DNA of 64,000 nt from JAUIAI01 sp045106815 (GTDB lineage Bacteria; Pseudomonadota; Gammaproteobacteria; Burkholderiales; Burkholderiaceae_E): assembly GCA_045106815.1 (NCBI GenBank), contig JBGCFG010000044.1, positions 15,074 to 79,073 on the forward strand, written 5' to 3'. The translations under genes were made by a program, and so were the position numbers. The notes under the pieces are model-generated. The model worked only from the letters and a program-made list of their open reading frames with translations. It did not search any database and was not told where the DNA came from. Within the stretch, counting starts at the first letter, position 1. Every line of letters begins with the position of its first letter. This document shows positions 34,462 to 43,644 of the stretch, one piece after another.

Positions 34462-36162
34462 TTGGTTGATGATCTTTGTATTTTTAATGTGCTGATCCTG
34501 GATGGTTCGGGACAGAAGCCCTATGCTGGACACGTTTCGGTCAGAAACGGCCGAATCGTTGAGCTTGCTGCGAGCGGCGCCGACCGGCGCCCAGCCCGCG
34601 AAATGCGCGACGCTGACGGCCTGGCGCTTATGCCGGGCATCGTAGACCTGCACACCCACTACGATGCACAAGTCACCTGGGATAGAACGCTTTCTCCATC
34701 GCCTGCGCTCGGGGTCACGACGGCAGTGATTGGCAATTGCGGTTTTGGTATTGCCCCTTGCCCGCAGCCGCAGCGAGAGACCATGCTCAAGAATCTGTCG
34801 GTGGTTGAGGGGATGGATTTACCGGCTTTGTTGCAGGGCGTTGACTGGGGTTTCGAGAGCTTTGGTGAATACATGGCTCACCTTCGACGGATTGGCCCCA
34901 TGGCCAATGTTGCGGTGTTCGCCGGGCATTCTGCTATCAGAACCGCCGTCATGGGTGATGCGGCCTCTGAGCAGGTGGAGCCAAGCGCCGAACAATTGGC
35001 GTCAATGCAGCAGATTGTGGCGCAGGCAATGCGTGACGGCGCCATTGGTTTTGCATCATCTTTTTCGCCGAATCACTCGGGATATGGCGGTCGGCCAATG
35101 CCTTCGACAATTGCCAGCGAGCGTGAACTTGATGCCTTGCTTGATTCAATGGCGCAGAGTGGCAAGGGCGTTTTCATGTCTGCCACCGGCTCAAGACTCA
35201 CGCCCCAAAAAATGGAGGCAATTGTCGAGCGGACCGGGCGGCCAGCATTCATCTCCACTGTGCTGGCGATGTATAACGATGCCAAGCCTGATCTATGCGC
35301 CACCTACTACCAAGCTTGTCGCGACGCCAAGTCTCGCGGCCATGATCTAAATATGCTGACTAGTTGTCAGCCGCTGCGTTTTGATTTCAGTCTAAGAGAT
35401 CCTTATTTGCTGCTAAGTCATGATGCGTTTGATGTGATTGATCAAAAAGATGATGCGTCGCTGAAGGCCGTTTACGAAGACTCGGCGTTTCGGGCGCGCT
35501 TTCGCGAGAATCTCAAGTCGCCGGGACAAGGCATCTTGTTTTTGGGTGATTGGTCCAAGATTGAGGTGAGCATCTGTGCCAGTGAGGCACTCGCCGATTG
35601 CCAGGGGCAGACAATCGCGAGCCTAGCCGCTTCACAGGGCAAAGACCCGCTAGATGTGTTTTTTGATCTGGCCCTGAGTGACAGCCTAGACACACGGTTC
35701 CTGGCGCGGTTGTTTCAGGATAGTGATGAGGGTGTTGCACCATTGCTTCAGGATCCCGCCGGTGTCATCACACTGAGCGACGCGGGTGCTCACCTGCTTT
35801 ACTTTTGCGATGCTGGCTTTGGTTTGCACTTTTTGGCTCACTGGGTTCGAGACACGGGCAAATTCACACTCGCTGAAGGCGTACGCCGGTTGACCAGCGA
35901 CCCGGCTGATCAGTTTCGGATTCCTGGGCGGGGGCGGTTGCAGCTAGGCGCACCCGCTGACATGTTGTTATTCGATCCTAAAACAGTAGGCTTGTCGCCG
36001 CCTCAACCGGTCAGTGACCTGCCTGGAGGGGCGTCACGCATGGTGCGAGAACCGTTGGGTTGTCATGGCACCTGGGTCAATGGCGTCAAGGTGCATGACG
36101 GCCAGTCTTATACGACACTGCCGCATGGGCCGGGCGCGGTACTGGATCAATTCGTCAGCTAG
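34462..36162 (+). CDS. N-acyl-D-amino-acid deacylase-like amidohydrolase
   Basis: A 566-residue amidohydrolase of the D-aminoacylase group. The metal-binding motif HTHYD (His64, His66, Asp68) follows the typical GIVDL strand, with further family markers in GHSAIRTAVMG and the C-terminal SDAGAH near 435. Such enzymes hydrolyse N-acyl-D-amino acids or related amides and dihydropyrimidines with one or two zinc ions. The start is unusual: TTG at 34462, supported by AGGAGA 5 bases upstream (34451-34456); no ATG fits the family N-terminus. A TTG start often lowers expression. Its neighbours give no pathway. Confidence 0.85.
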   Translation: MVDDLCIFNVLILDGSGQKPYAGHVSVRNGRIVELAASGADRRPAREMRDADGLALMPGIVDLHTHYDAQVTWDRTLSPSPALGVTTAVIGNCGFGIAPCPQPQRETMLKNLSVVEGMDLPALLQGVDWGFESFGEYMAHLRRIGPMANVAVFAGHSAIRTAVMGDAASEQVEPSAEQLASMQQIVAQAMRDGAIGFASSFSPNHSGYGGRPMPSTIASERELDALLDSMAQSGKGVFMSATGSRLTPQKMEAIVERTGRPAFISTVLAMYNDAKPDLCATYYQACRDAKSRGHDLNMLTSCQPLRFDFSLRDPYLLLSHDAFDVIDQKDDASLKAVYEDSAFRARFRENLKSPGQGILFLGDWSKIEVSICASEALADCQGQTIASLAASQGKDPLDVFFDLALSDSLDTRFLARLFQDSDEGVAPLLQDPAGVITLSDAGAHLLYFCDAGFGLHFLAHWVRDTGKFTLAEGVRRLTSDPADQFRIPGRGRLQLGAPADMLLFDPKTVGLSPPQPVSDLPGGASRMVREPLGCHGTWVNGVKVHDGQSYTTLPHGPGAVLDQFVS

Positions 36163-36201
36163 CAGGAGCGGCGGGTATGCCGCTCCGTACAACACGCTCG
36201 A

Positions 36202-37032
36202 CTACTTGGGCGCCGCTTTGGTAGAGCCGCCTTGCACGCCGAGTTTGCCGCCAGTGCCGAGTCCACCCTGAACGGTCTGAGCCTCGTAGTTCTGCACGGC
36301 ATCAACCAGCTGGTTGTAGGCGTCTGCAAATGCGGCGGCAATCACTTTGCCCTCGGCCGTCTTGGTATAACCACCAAGTGAACCGCCTACCCGGGAACCG
36401 AACAGGCCACCCCACAGCTTGTAGTCAGTGCTTTTGGAGCTACCTTCCGCAGCGGCCAACTGCACACCGGACCGATTGTCGACCATCGTGAGCAGGGTGG
36501 ACGCTTCTTTGAATTTCAGCCCGCCTGCCAGCCTGCCCACAACGCCCAGCCTGCCGCTCAGGCCGCGCAAAGCACCACCAATGCCGCCGGAGTCATTGTT
36601 TGAGAACGTGACCGATGGCGTCATCTGGTAGTCTGCAGCGACCATCTGGCCTTTTTGGAAGTTGCTGCCGGCACGCATTTCACCGGAGTTTCTAATGCGC
36701 CGCTCTTGCTCCATTGCGCGCAGGCCTCGCCCACGTTCAATCACAACAAAACAATTCGATTGCTGAATCAACAGACGCAACACAGGAATCGGGGAACCGA
36801 GGCTATATCTTCTTAGTCCTGACCAATTGCTTTGGTTCTCAACGACTGCCAGCGTGCCCAGTGTTTCGTCGCAGCGACGTAACTCGCCATTGGCATTGCT
36901 GGCATTGGCGCCACCGGCCGAACCTGTGGCGACAGTTTTGGCACTGCTATCGCCGGTGCTCATCGTTGAGGCTAGGCAGCCGCTCAATAATGCCGTTGTC
37001 GCAACTGCGAGCAATGTCATCCGTGTCTTCAT
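36202..37032 (-). CDS. CsgG/HfaB-like outer-membrane lipoprotein, orphan
   Basis: This 276-residue lipoprotein has its lipobox LLSGC at Cys19. Residues about 55-100 hold the CsgG-type core (TLAVVENQ, then VLRLLIQQSNCFVVIERGRGLRAMEQERRI), followed by a Gly-rich stretch (GGIGGALRGLSGRLGVVGRL) and the C-terminal AFADAYNQLVDAV helix. CsgG forms the curli secretion pore and HfaB helps holdfast attachment; others of the group sit in unrelated contexts. None of the other curli or holdfast genes are here. The ATG at 37032 has GGAGA 8 bases upstream. The last 25 residues are low-complexity Gly/Lys. Confidence 0.8.
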   Translation of the reverse strand: MKTRMTLLAVATTALLSGCLASTMSTGDSSAKTVATGSAGGANASNANGELRRCDETLGTLAVVENQSNWSGLRRYSLGSPIPVLRLLIQQSNCFVVIERGRGLRAMEQERRIRNSGEMRAGSNFQKGQMVAADYQMTPSVTFSNNDSGGIGGALRGLSGRLGVVGRLAGGLKFKEASTLLTMVDNRSGVQLAAAEGSSKSTDYKLWGGLFGSRVGGSLGGYTKTAEGKVIAAAFADAYNQLVDAVQNYEAQTVQGGLGTGGKLGVQGGSTKAAPK

Positions 37033-37102
37033 GAATCTACTCTCCCTGGCTTGCATCGTTTTATGTGTGAGATGCCGAAAATCTGATGTTGAAGGGTAAC
37101 TG

Positions 37103-38344
37103 ATGACCCTAAGTGCCGGTAGCCGCTTCAGTGCGCCCGTGATCCTCATTGTGGGGATTGTGGCGGCATTTGGCGCGGGCAAATTACCCCCTGTGTTGCT
37201 TATTCTGTCTGAATCCTATGGCTTGAGTTTGTTTGAAGCGAGCTTCCTGATCAGTATGTTTCAGCTCGCAGGTGCATTAATTGGGGTGTTTGCAGGCTCG
37301 CTAGCTGATCGATTTGGCCACCGTACCATTCTGCAGCTTGGGCTGGCTATGACCCTCATGGGTATAGCCGTGAGCCTTTTGGCTAATAGCGCGGCAGTGC
37401 TGCTTGTTAGTCGCGCCATTGAGAGCTTTGGTTTTATCCTGACCGTCCTGCCGTGTCCGGTATTGCTTCGGCAGTCGGTTGGGCTCGAGCGACAGCGGCT
37501 TTGGCTCGGCGTATGGGGCAGCTACATGCCTGCTGGCTTCGCCGCTGGCCTGCTCGCGGCGCCGTGGCTTGTTACGCTGTCCATACAAGCAAACATCTCG
37601 CTTGAATCCTGGCGCTGGGTCTGGCTGGGCCACGGGTTGTTGGTGGTGGCAAGCTGGTTTGCATTTCGGCTTTTAGGCGGCGCCCCGTTGCCGCAGACGA
37701 CGCTGGCTAGATCAGAACGCCACCCTAAGCGCGCCTTCGCTGCACTCTTGAAACTCACACTCGGATCGTCAGGGCCATGGCTGCTGGGCATCTCGTTCGG
37801 TGCTTATGCTGGCCAGTACTTGAGTATTGTGTCGTTTCTGCCCACGATTTATCAGCAGGCCGGGATTTCGCTGGCCACGGCTGGAGCGATGACCGCGCTT
37901 GTCGCCGGCATCAATCTGTTTGGCAACCTGGCTGCCGGGTGGCTGACGCAACGCGGTGTCAATGCGGGCAAACTGATGCTAGCAGCCGCGCTGGCGCTGT
38001 TCCTGGGCGCCTGGCTGGTTTATGCGAGTGGTCTGCCTTTTGGTGTGCGCTATGTGATTGTGGTCGCGACCTCCGCCATCGCGGGACTGATTCCGGGCGC
38101 AATGTTTACGCTTGCCCCGCGTTATGCGCCAACACCCGATACGGTGTCGAGCACGGTGGGCTTGATGCAGCAAGTCTCGGCCATCGGTCAATTTGTGTTG
38201 CCACCAATCGTCGCCTGGTCTGCTGCACTCGCGGGCGGCTGGTCAAATGCTGCCTGGGCGCTCAGCACAATGGCGCTGGTGAATATTGCGCTCGCGGCTG
38301 TGATTGTCCGGCGTGAACGCGCCGCCGAACAGGTCGGAGCTTAG
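37103..38344 (+). CDS. major facilitator superfamily transporter, CynX/NimT-like
   Basis: A 413-residue transporter with twelve predicted helices. The MFS loop between helices 2 and 3 is present as GSLADRFGHRTIL at about 67-79, and the second half has a matching repeat. The N-terminus (GIVAAFGAGKLPPVLLI) resembles the CynX/NimT group of exporters and importers of small anions or drugs. The substrate is unknown. The ATG is preceded by AAGGG with a 7-base gap. It ends 4 bases before the convergent ccmH gene. Confidence 0.85.
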   Translation: MTLSAGSRFSAPVILIVGIVAAFGAGKLPPVLLILSESYGLSLFEASFLISMFQLAGALIGVFAGSLADRFGHRTILQLGLAMTLMGIAVSLLANSAAVLLVSRAIESFGFILTVLPCPVLLRQSVGLERQRLWLGVWGSYMPAGFAAGLLAAPWLVTLSIQANISLESWRWVWLGHGLLVVASWFAFRLLGGAPLPQTTLARSERHPKRAFAALLKLTLGSSGPWLLGISFGAYAGQYLSIVSFLPTIYQQAGISLATAGAMTALVAGINLFGNLAAGWLTQRGVNAGKLMLAAALALFLGAWLVYASGLPFGVRYVIVVATSAIAGLIPGAMFTLAPRYAPTPDTVSSTVGLMQQVSAIGQFVLPPIVAWSAALAGGWSNAAWALSTMALVNIALAAVIVRRERAAEQVGA

Positions 38345-38348
38345 TCCG

Positions 38349-38786
38349 CTATTCGTCCAACAGGGCGCGGGCTCGCGCACGATCTGTTTCACCCGGGCTC
38401 GACGATTTTTGTGCTTCAGCATTTTGCTCGACCGCAAGCTTTTGCCGGCGCTGAATGACAAACCAACTTGCAGCGCCAATTGCCAGCAGTGCAAACGGAC
38501 CGCCCCAGAGCAATGCGGTGTTTCGCTGCACCGGTGGGCGATACAGCACGAAGTCACCATACCGCGCGACCAGGTACTCTTTGATCTGATCATCGGAACG
38601 CCCGCTCGCCACGAGTTCGTGTACCTGGTTCCGCAAATCACCCGCCAATTCAGCGTTGGAATCAGCAAGCGTTTGATTCTGGCAAACCAGACAGCGCAAT
38701 TCTTCCTCGAGCGCTTTCATACGCGTTTGTTCGGCTTCGCTCAAAGGTGGCAGATTCACTTCGGTTTTGACGGGGCCGGTAGCCAT
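38349..38786 (-). CDS. ccmH: CcmH, cytochrome c apoprotein thioredoxin, without a signal peptide
   Basis: This 145-residue CcmH has the redox motif LRCLVCQ (Cys32 and Cys35) and one C-terminal membrane helix (LWGGPFALLAIGAASWFVI). CcmH reduces the apocytochrome CXXCH cysteines in the periplasm. Unusually, the N-terminus (MATGPVKTEVNLPPLSE) has no signal peptide or hydrophobic segment. The in-frame codon 7 codons upstream of the ATG is a stop, so there is no longer start in frame. Either export uses the C-terminal anchor, the start is truncated, or there is a sequence error upstream. It follows ccmG by 14 bases and is the last gene of the operon. Confidence 0.85.
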   Translation of the reverse strand: MATGPVKTEVNLPPLSEAEQTRMKALEEELRCLVCQNQTLADSNAELAGDLRNQVHELVASGRSDDQIKEYLVARYGDFVLYRPPVQRNTALLWGGPFALLAIGAASWFVIQRRQKLAVEQNAEAQKSSSPGETDRARARALLDE

Positions 38787-38800
38787 GCTGACAAAACTCC

Positions 38801-39331
38801 CTATTCACTGGCCAGGCGGGCAGCCAGCGGCAACAGTTCGTTGTTGAATTCTTCGGTGGAGAAAGGGCCAACTTTCTTGTAACGGATGATCCCTTGCTTA
38901 TCGATCAGAAAGCTCTCCGGAGCGCCATAAACCCCATAGTCAATCGCTGATCTGCCCGGCACATCGCTAATCACAATCTCGAAGGGGTTACCGTGTCTGC
39001 GCAACCAGCGCACGGACGCCTGGGGATCATCTTTCCAGGCCAAGCCCACCATCAACAGTGACTTGTTCGCGGCAGCATCAAGAAAAACGGGGTGTTCGAT
39101 AAGGCATGCAGCGCACCAGCTTCCCCAGATATTCAGTAGCCAAACCTTGCCCTTCAGGTCGGCGGGAGAAAATTCGCCCTCGCTACCCAGCAATGGCAGC
39201 GTAAACGCTGGTGCGGGCTTGTCTATCAAGGGAGACGGAATCTGGCTCGGGTCTTTACTCAGCCCTTTGAACAGAAAAACAAAAATGCCCGCAAATATCG
39301 CCAGTGGCAACAGGTATTTAATGACCCTCAT
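38801..39331 (-). CDS. ccmG: CcmG/DsbE thiol:disulfide interchange protein
   Basis: This 176-residue periplasmic thioredoxin is anchored by an N-terminal helix (LLPLAIFAGIFVFLF). The active site is WCAAC in a GSWCAACLIEHP loop, and the cis-Pro and acidic features of CcmG (APAFTLPLLGSEGEFSPADLKGK) are in place. It keeps CcmH and apocytochrome cysteines reduced during haem attachment. It lies between ccmF and ccmH with 20 and 14 base spacers, in the usual order. Confidence 0.93.
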   Translation of the reverse strand: MRVIKYLLPLAIFAGIFVFLFKGLSKDPSQIPSPLIDKPAPAFTLPLLGSEGEFSPADLKGKVWLLNIWGSWCAACLIEHPVFLDAAANKSLLMVGLAWKDDPQASVRWLRRHGNPFEIVISDVPGRSAIDYGVYGAPESFLIDKQGIIRYKKVGPFSTEEFNNELLPLAARLASE

Positions 39332-39351
39332 GCGTTCTCAGCTGTCCTTAA

Positions 39352-41409
39352 CTAGGCGCGTGCAGCGCCCGCATTCTGCGCTCGTAACTGGCGGGCCGCG
39401 ACGGTTTTGCGGTAGCGCCTGTCGGCAATCGCAACAAAGCCGCCCAGCGCCATCAGGACGCAGCCAAGCCAGATCCAGTTGATATAAGGCTTCACATGCG
39501 CGCGAACGACCCAGCGTTCGGCAGACACGGCTTCGCCCATCGATACATACAAATCACGCGTCAGACTCCGGTTGATGGAAGCCTCGGTCATGGTTTGCCC
39601 ACTCGCACGGTAGGTGCGCTTTTCCGGGTGCAGGGTGCCTAAGGCTTGAGCGCCGGGCGGGATGGCAAGCAGCGGGTCTTTTGCTGCATCGGGGCCAGCT
39701 TGGAAAACCGTGAATGTTGCCTTGGTCGAATCATAATTTGGACCGTTCTTGGGGCCCAGATCGTCAAAGCGTAGCGCATAAGGGCCAATGACGACTGTCT
39801 CGCCCTTCGAGATGGCTACCTCGGTATCCACCTCATAGGTCTTGACCGCTGTAATAGCCAGGACGAATGCAGCAACCCCCAGGTGCGCCAGATGCATGCC
39901 CCAGATGCTGGCTGAGTGCATCCGTGCCCGACGCAGAGCATCGCCAAACCTGAACTGGCCATCGGCGCCACGCATGGCATCAATCACTGACACGAGTACG
40001 CACGCGGCAATCCAGAATCCGAACGCAAACCCGAGGCTGGCCATTGGGCGGACCATGCTGCTGTCGGCACCCTGCCAATAGGCAACGACCGGCGCCAGCA
40101 AGGCGGCGATGATTGCCACGGCGAAGGCCCAGCGCAGCCGGGTGGCAATGTCGGGCAGGTGGGCAGACTTCCATCGCATGATGGGCCCGATGCCCATCAG
40201 GAACATGGCCGGCGCCATCAACGGATAAAACACGGCATCAAAGTAGGGTGGTCCTACAGAAATTTTGCCCATATCCAGGGTGTCAAGAATGAGTGGGTAC
40301 AGGGTGCCCAGCAGCACCGCACCGGTGGCGACCACCAGCAGGATATTGTTGGCGAGCAGCATGGACTCTCTGGAAACCAGCCCGAAGCTTTCGCCCAGGC
40401 CAATCTTCTGCGCGCGCGCAGCAAACAGTGCCAGGGAGCCGCCAATGACGATTGCCAAAAACGCCAGGATATAAACACCGCGGGTTGGGTCGGTGGCGAA
40501 TGCGTGAACGGAGGTCAGCACGCCGCTTCGCACGAGGAAGGTGCCAAGCAGGCTGAGCGAGAAGCCCGAGATCGCGAGCAGCACCGTCCAGCTTTTGAAC
40601 ACGCCGCGTTTTTCGGTGACCGCTAACGAATGAATCAAGGCGGTGGCGACCAGCCAGGGCATGAATGATGCGTTCTCGACCGGGTCCCAGAACCACCAGC
40701 CACCCCAGCCCAGTTCGTAGTAAGCCCAGAATGAGCCGAGCGCAATGCCGAGTGTCAGGAAACTCCACGCCACCGTCGTCCAGGGGCGTGCCCAACGGGC
40801 CCAGGCCAGATCAAAGTGACCGCCAATCAAACCAGCCACCGCAAAACTGAACGCCACCGACAAGCCCACATAACCCATGTAAAGCAGGGGCGGGTGGAAA
40901 ATCATGCCAGGGTCTTGCAGCAACGGATTGAGATCCCGGCCCTCTGCTGCCGGTGGCAACAGACGCTCGAACGGATTGCTCGTGAACAAGGTGAAGGCAA
41001 TGAACCCGATCGTGATAAGCCCCATGACCGCGAGAATTCGCGCCCGCAAAACATCTGACAAGCTCTTGGAGAACAGCGCTACCGCGCAGGTCCAGCCGGC
41101 GAGCATCAGGACCCAAAGCAGGATGGAGCCTTCATGCGAGCCCCAGGTGGCCGCAATTCTCAGCAGAACGGGTAGGTCGCTATTGGAGTGCGAGGCAACA
41201 AGCTTGACCGAGAAGTCATGGTTGTAGAACGCCATCATCAGGCAGGCGAAAGCCAGGCTTACCAATAAGAACAGCATGCCAGAGGCAGGTTTGGCAACCG
41301 CCATCATGCGGGCGTCACCGCGTGCTGCACCCACCATGGGGACAACGCCCAGCACCACTGACATGAGTAAGGCCAGCGATAGTGCAAAGTGTCCTAGTTC
41401 AACGCTCAT
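39352..41409 (-). CDS. ccmF: CcmF, haem lyase membrane subunit
   Basis: The 685-residue, multi-helix membrane protein has the tryptophan-rich WWD motif (GWGGWWFWDPVENASFMPW at about 230-248) that holds haem. Many histidines in the periplasmic loops could act as ligands. With CcmH it attaches haem to apocytochrome c. The length is typical. It is 59 bases after ccmE. Confidence 0.95.
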   Translation of the reverse strand: MSVELGHFALSLALLMSVVLGVVPMVGAARGDARMMAVAKPASGMLFLLVSLAFACLMMAFYNHDFSVKLVASHSNSDLPVLLRIAATWGSHEGSILLWVLMLAGWTCAVALFSKSLSDVLRARILAVMGLITIGFIAFTLFTSNPFERLLPPAAEGRDLNPLLQDPGMIFHPPLLYMGYVGLSVAFSFAVAGLIGGHFDLAWARWARPWTTVAWSFLTLGIALGSFWAYYELGWGGWWFWDPVENASFMPWLVATALIHSLAVTEKRGVFKSWTVLLAISGFSLSLLGTFLVRSGVLTSVHAFATDPTRGVYILAFLAIVIGGSLALFAARAQKIGLGESFGLVSRESMLLANNILLVVATGAVLLGTLYPLILDTLDMGKISVGPPYFDAVFYPLMAPAMFLMGIGPIMRWKSAHLPDIATRLRWAFAVAIIAALLAPVVAYWQGADSSMVRPMASLGFAFGFWIAACVLVSVIDAMRGADGQFRFGDALRRARMHSASIWGMHLAHLGVAAFVLAITAVKTYEVDTEVAISKGETVVIGPYALRFDDLGPKNGPNYDSTKATFTVFQAGPDAAKDPLLAIPPGAQALGTLHPEKRTYRASGQTMTEASINRSLTRDLYVSMGEAVSAERWVVRAHVKPYINWIWLGCVLMALGGFVAIADRRYRKTVAARQLRAQNAGAARA

Positions 41410-41468
41410 AACAAGATAACTCCGTCAGGCTTCATAGCCCTTTGACATCTGACCCGTTCACAACCGGT

Positions 41469-41948
41469 CTACTGTTCGCCTGGCTTGATACCCGGCTGAT
41501 TTTTCAGGAATTCAGCAGGGGCGCCAATCGGGTGGCCGGCCTGCTTGAGCGCTTCGGCCGCTTCAGGCGGCATGTAGTTCTCATCATGTTTGGCGAGGAC
41601 TTCGCTGGCGACAAACTTGCCGTCAGATTGCAACTGTCCCTGAGCGACAATGCCGCGACCTTCCTTGAACAGATCAGGCAGGATGCCGGTGTAGCTCACA
41701 GGCACTGTCTCAAGGCTGTCGGTCACTTTGAAGCTCACTTGCGTGCCGTCGCGCACAACGCTGTCTTGCACGACCAGACCACCAATCCGAAAGTGTTTTT
41801 CAACCGGCGCTTCACCAGCCGCTATCTGAGATGGCGTGAAGAAGAAAACCAGATTACTTTGAAACGCATTGAGCACCAGCGCTGCTGCAATACCGAGTGC
41901 AGCCAGACCGCCGACAACCAGGGCTGCTCGTTTATGACGCGGCTTCAT
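41469..41948 (-). CDS. ccmE: CcmE, periplasmic haem chaperone
   Basis: This 159-residue protein has an N-terminal membrane anchor (AALVVGGLAALGIAAALVLNAF) and a beta-barrel domain ending in the haem-binding motif HDENYMP; the His covalently binds haem for transfer to CcmF. The start overlaps the ccmD stop by 4 bases. The short C-terminal tail after the motif is normal. Confidence 0.95.
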   Translation of the reverse strand: MKPRHKRAALVVGGLAALGIAAALVLNAFQSNLVFFFTPSQIAAGEAPVEKHFRIGGLVVQDSVVRDGTQVSFKVTDSLETVPVSYTGILPDLFKEGRGIVAQGQLQSDGKFVASEVLAKHDENYMPPEAAEALKQAGHPIGAPAEFLKNQPGIKPGEQ

Positions 41949-42148
41949 GAGGCCTCCGATGCAACCTGGCCATTGGCCCGCGTTGCGCTTTTGCCGCCAG
42001 TAGGCGGCGCCTGTATGGCTGTCATCATTTCGGCTTGTTGGAGCGCGCTCGCTCGCCTGCGCCTGACGGCCAGCATCTCGATGATGATCGCGACAATCAC
42101 CATGCCATAAGAGGCGGCGATATAAAAAGTATGTCGGTCAAATTCCAA
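41945..42148 (-). CDS. ccmD: CcmD, small haem-exporter subunit
   Basis: This protein has 67 residues if read from the TTG at 42148: one membrane helix (TFYIAASYGMVIVAIIIEMLAV) followed by the positively charged RRRR segment, the normal CcmD form. TTG is used because GGAG lies 8 bases upstream and 5 bases after the ccmC stop; the other candidate, a TTG at 42175, would overlap ccmC and has no ribosome site. CcmD stabilises CcmE in the CcmABC complex. Confidence 0.85.
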   Translation of the reverse strand: MEFDRHTFYIAASYGMVIVAIIIEMLAVRRRRASALQQAEMMTAIQAPPTGGKSATRANGQVASEAS

Positions 42149-42161
42149 GTGATTTACTCCG

Positions 42162-42893
42162 TCAGCGGGCGGCAATCAATTGCCTGACCCAGTCGGTATG
42201 CCCTTCACGTTCAAGCATGATGCTTCGTACTCGGTGCAGTGCAATGGCAATCGCATAGGCCCAGCACGCAAACACCATGACGAGCATTGCCATCAGCATT
42301 ACTTCGGCCATCTTGGGCGCTGATGTAACACTGACGCTCGCGCCCTGATGCAAGGTGTTCCACCACCGAACCGAAAAGTAGATGATGGGCACATTGATCA
42401 CGCCAACCAGGGCCAGCAGCGAGCTGGCGCGGTCGGCACGGCGCGGATCGTTGATAGATGCTCGTAACGCGAGAAACCCAAAGTACAAAAACAGCAAGAC
42501 CAGTGTTGAGGTGATGCGGGCATCCCAGACCCAGTATGTGCCCCAGGTGGGTCTGCCCCAGAACGCGCCAGTCCACAGTGCAATAAACGTGAACATGGCG
42601 CCAGTAGGGGCCAGTGCCTGCGCCATCATGGACGACAAGCGCGTGTTCCAGATGAGCGAGACAGCGCACCAGCCAGCCATCACCAGATAGATGAACATGC
42701 CCATCCAGGCAGCCGGCACATGGATAAAGATGATGCGATAGGCCTGACCCTGCTGATAGTCGACCGGCGCAACCCAAAAGCCCAGGTACATCCCGTAAAC
42801 CGTCAGCACCACCGCAATGGCGGCAAACCACGGGATCAGGTTGCCGGCCAGGTGGTAGAACCGAGAAGGGGCTGAAAACTTAAACACCGACAT
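42162..42893 (-). CDS. ccmC: CcmC, haem-handling membrane subunit
   Basis: The 243-residue protein with six helices contains the tryptophan-rich haem motif WGTYWVWD at about 120-127 and conserved periplasmic histidines (FIHVPAAWMG near 50). CcmC delivers haem to CcmE. Position between ccmB and ccmD is normal. Confidence 0.95.
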   Translation of the reverse strand: MSVFKFSAPSRFYHLAGNLIPWFAAIAVVLTVYGMYLGFWVAPVDYQQGQAYRIIFIHVPAAWMGMFIYLVMAGWCAVSLIWNTRLSSMMAQALAPTGAMFTFIALWTGAFWGRPTWGTYWVWDARITSTLVLLFLYFGFLALRASINDPRRADRASSLLALVGVINVPIIYFSVRWWNTLHQGASVSVTSAPKMAEVMLMAMLVMVFACWAYAIAIALHRVRSIMLEREGHTDWVRQLIAAR

Positions 42894-42960
42894 AGTCAGA
42901 GACCCGCTTTAGCGGGCGATGGAGGGTTGCGACTGAAAGGGTTGCGACGGACTTTAGACA

Positions 42961-43644
42961 TTATTCATGGGCAATTCTAACGGCCAAAGCGGCTCCAAAC
43001 GGGCCGGCCACATTGGCAATGATGAATCCTGCCCCAAGCAGCGATAAATGCGCTTCAGCGCCCAGGCCGGCGCGGGCAGCACCGACCGCCCCAGTCCCGA
43101 AAACCAGGATCGGCACGGCCAGCGGAAGCACCAGCAGGGCAAGCAGGCTCGCCCCACCACGCGCGCCCAGGGTCAGGGCTGCGCCAATAGCGCCCAGCCA
43201 TGCCAAAACCGGCGTGCCCAGCGCGAGAGCTGCCAGTAACAACACGGCATCATCCCAGCTCATGCGGAACTGAACAGCAATCAGCGGTACCAACAGCATG
43301 ATGGGCAATGAGGTGGTGAGCCAGTGCGCAGCGACTTTTCCGGCGACCAGCGCGGGCAATGGGGCGGCGGACAGCACCATTTGCTCGAGTGACCCATCCG
43401 CATGGTCACTGGCAAACAAGTGGGGCAGCGCAAGCAAACTCGCTAAAAGCGCGGAGATCCAGGCAACACCCGGTGCGATCTCGGTGAGGAATTTCGGGTC
43501 GGGAGAAATCGCGAGCGGAAAAAGGCTCGTGACCAGCAAAAAGAATATCAACACGACGGCCAACTCGCCGCGCGCCCGCAACGCAATCATTAAATCGCGG
43601 CGAGCTGCCCACCAGGCCGCGAATAACAGGCCGCGCTCAGTCAT
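42961..43644 (-). CDS. ccmB: CcmB, haem-exporter ABC permease
   Basis: This 227-residue permease has six hydrophobic segments. Its N-terminus, MTERGLLFAAWWAARRDLMIALR, is followed by LAVVLIFFLLVTSLFPLAI, as in the family. It forms the release pump for CcmE-haem together with CcmA. The ATG at 43644 overlaps the ccmA end by 8 bases; the longer frame to 43767 runs inside ccmA and is a shadow. Confidence 0.93.
   Translation of the reverse strand: MTERGLLFAAWWAARRDLMIALRARGELAVVLIFFLLVTSLFPLAISPDPKFLTEIAPGVAWISALLASLLALPHLFASDHADGSLEQMVLSAAPLPALVAGKVAAHWLTTSLPIMLLVPLIAVQFRMSWDDAVLLLAALALGTPVLAWLGAIGAALTLGARGGASLLALLVLPLAVPILVFGTGAVGAARAGLGAEAHLSLLGAGFIIANVAGPFGAALAVRIAHE

Noticed and set aside
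40283..40795. 170-codon minus-strand frame inside ccmF
   Set aside because: It is the +1 shadow of ccmF on the same strand.
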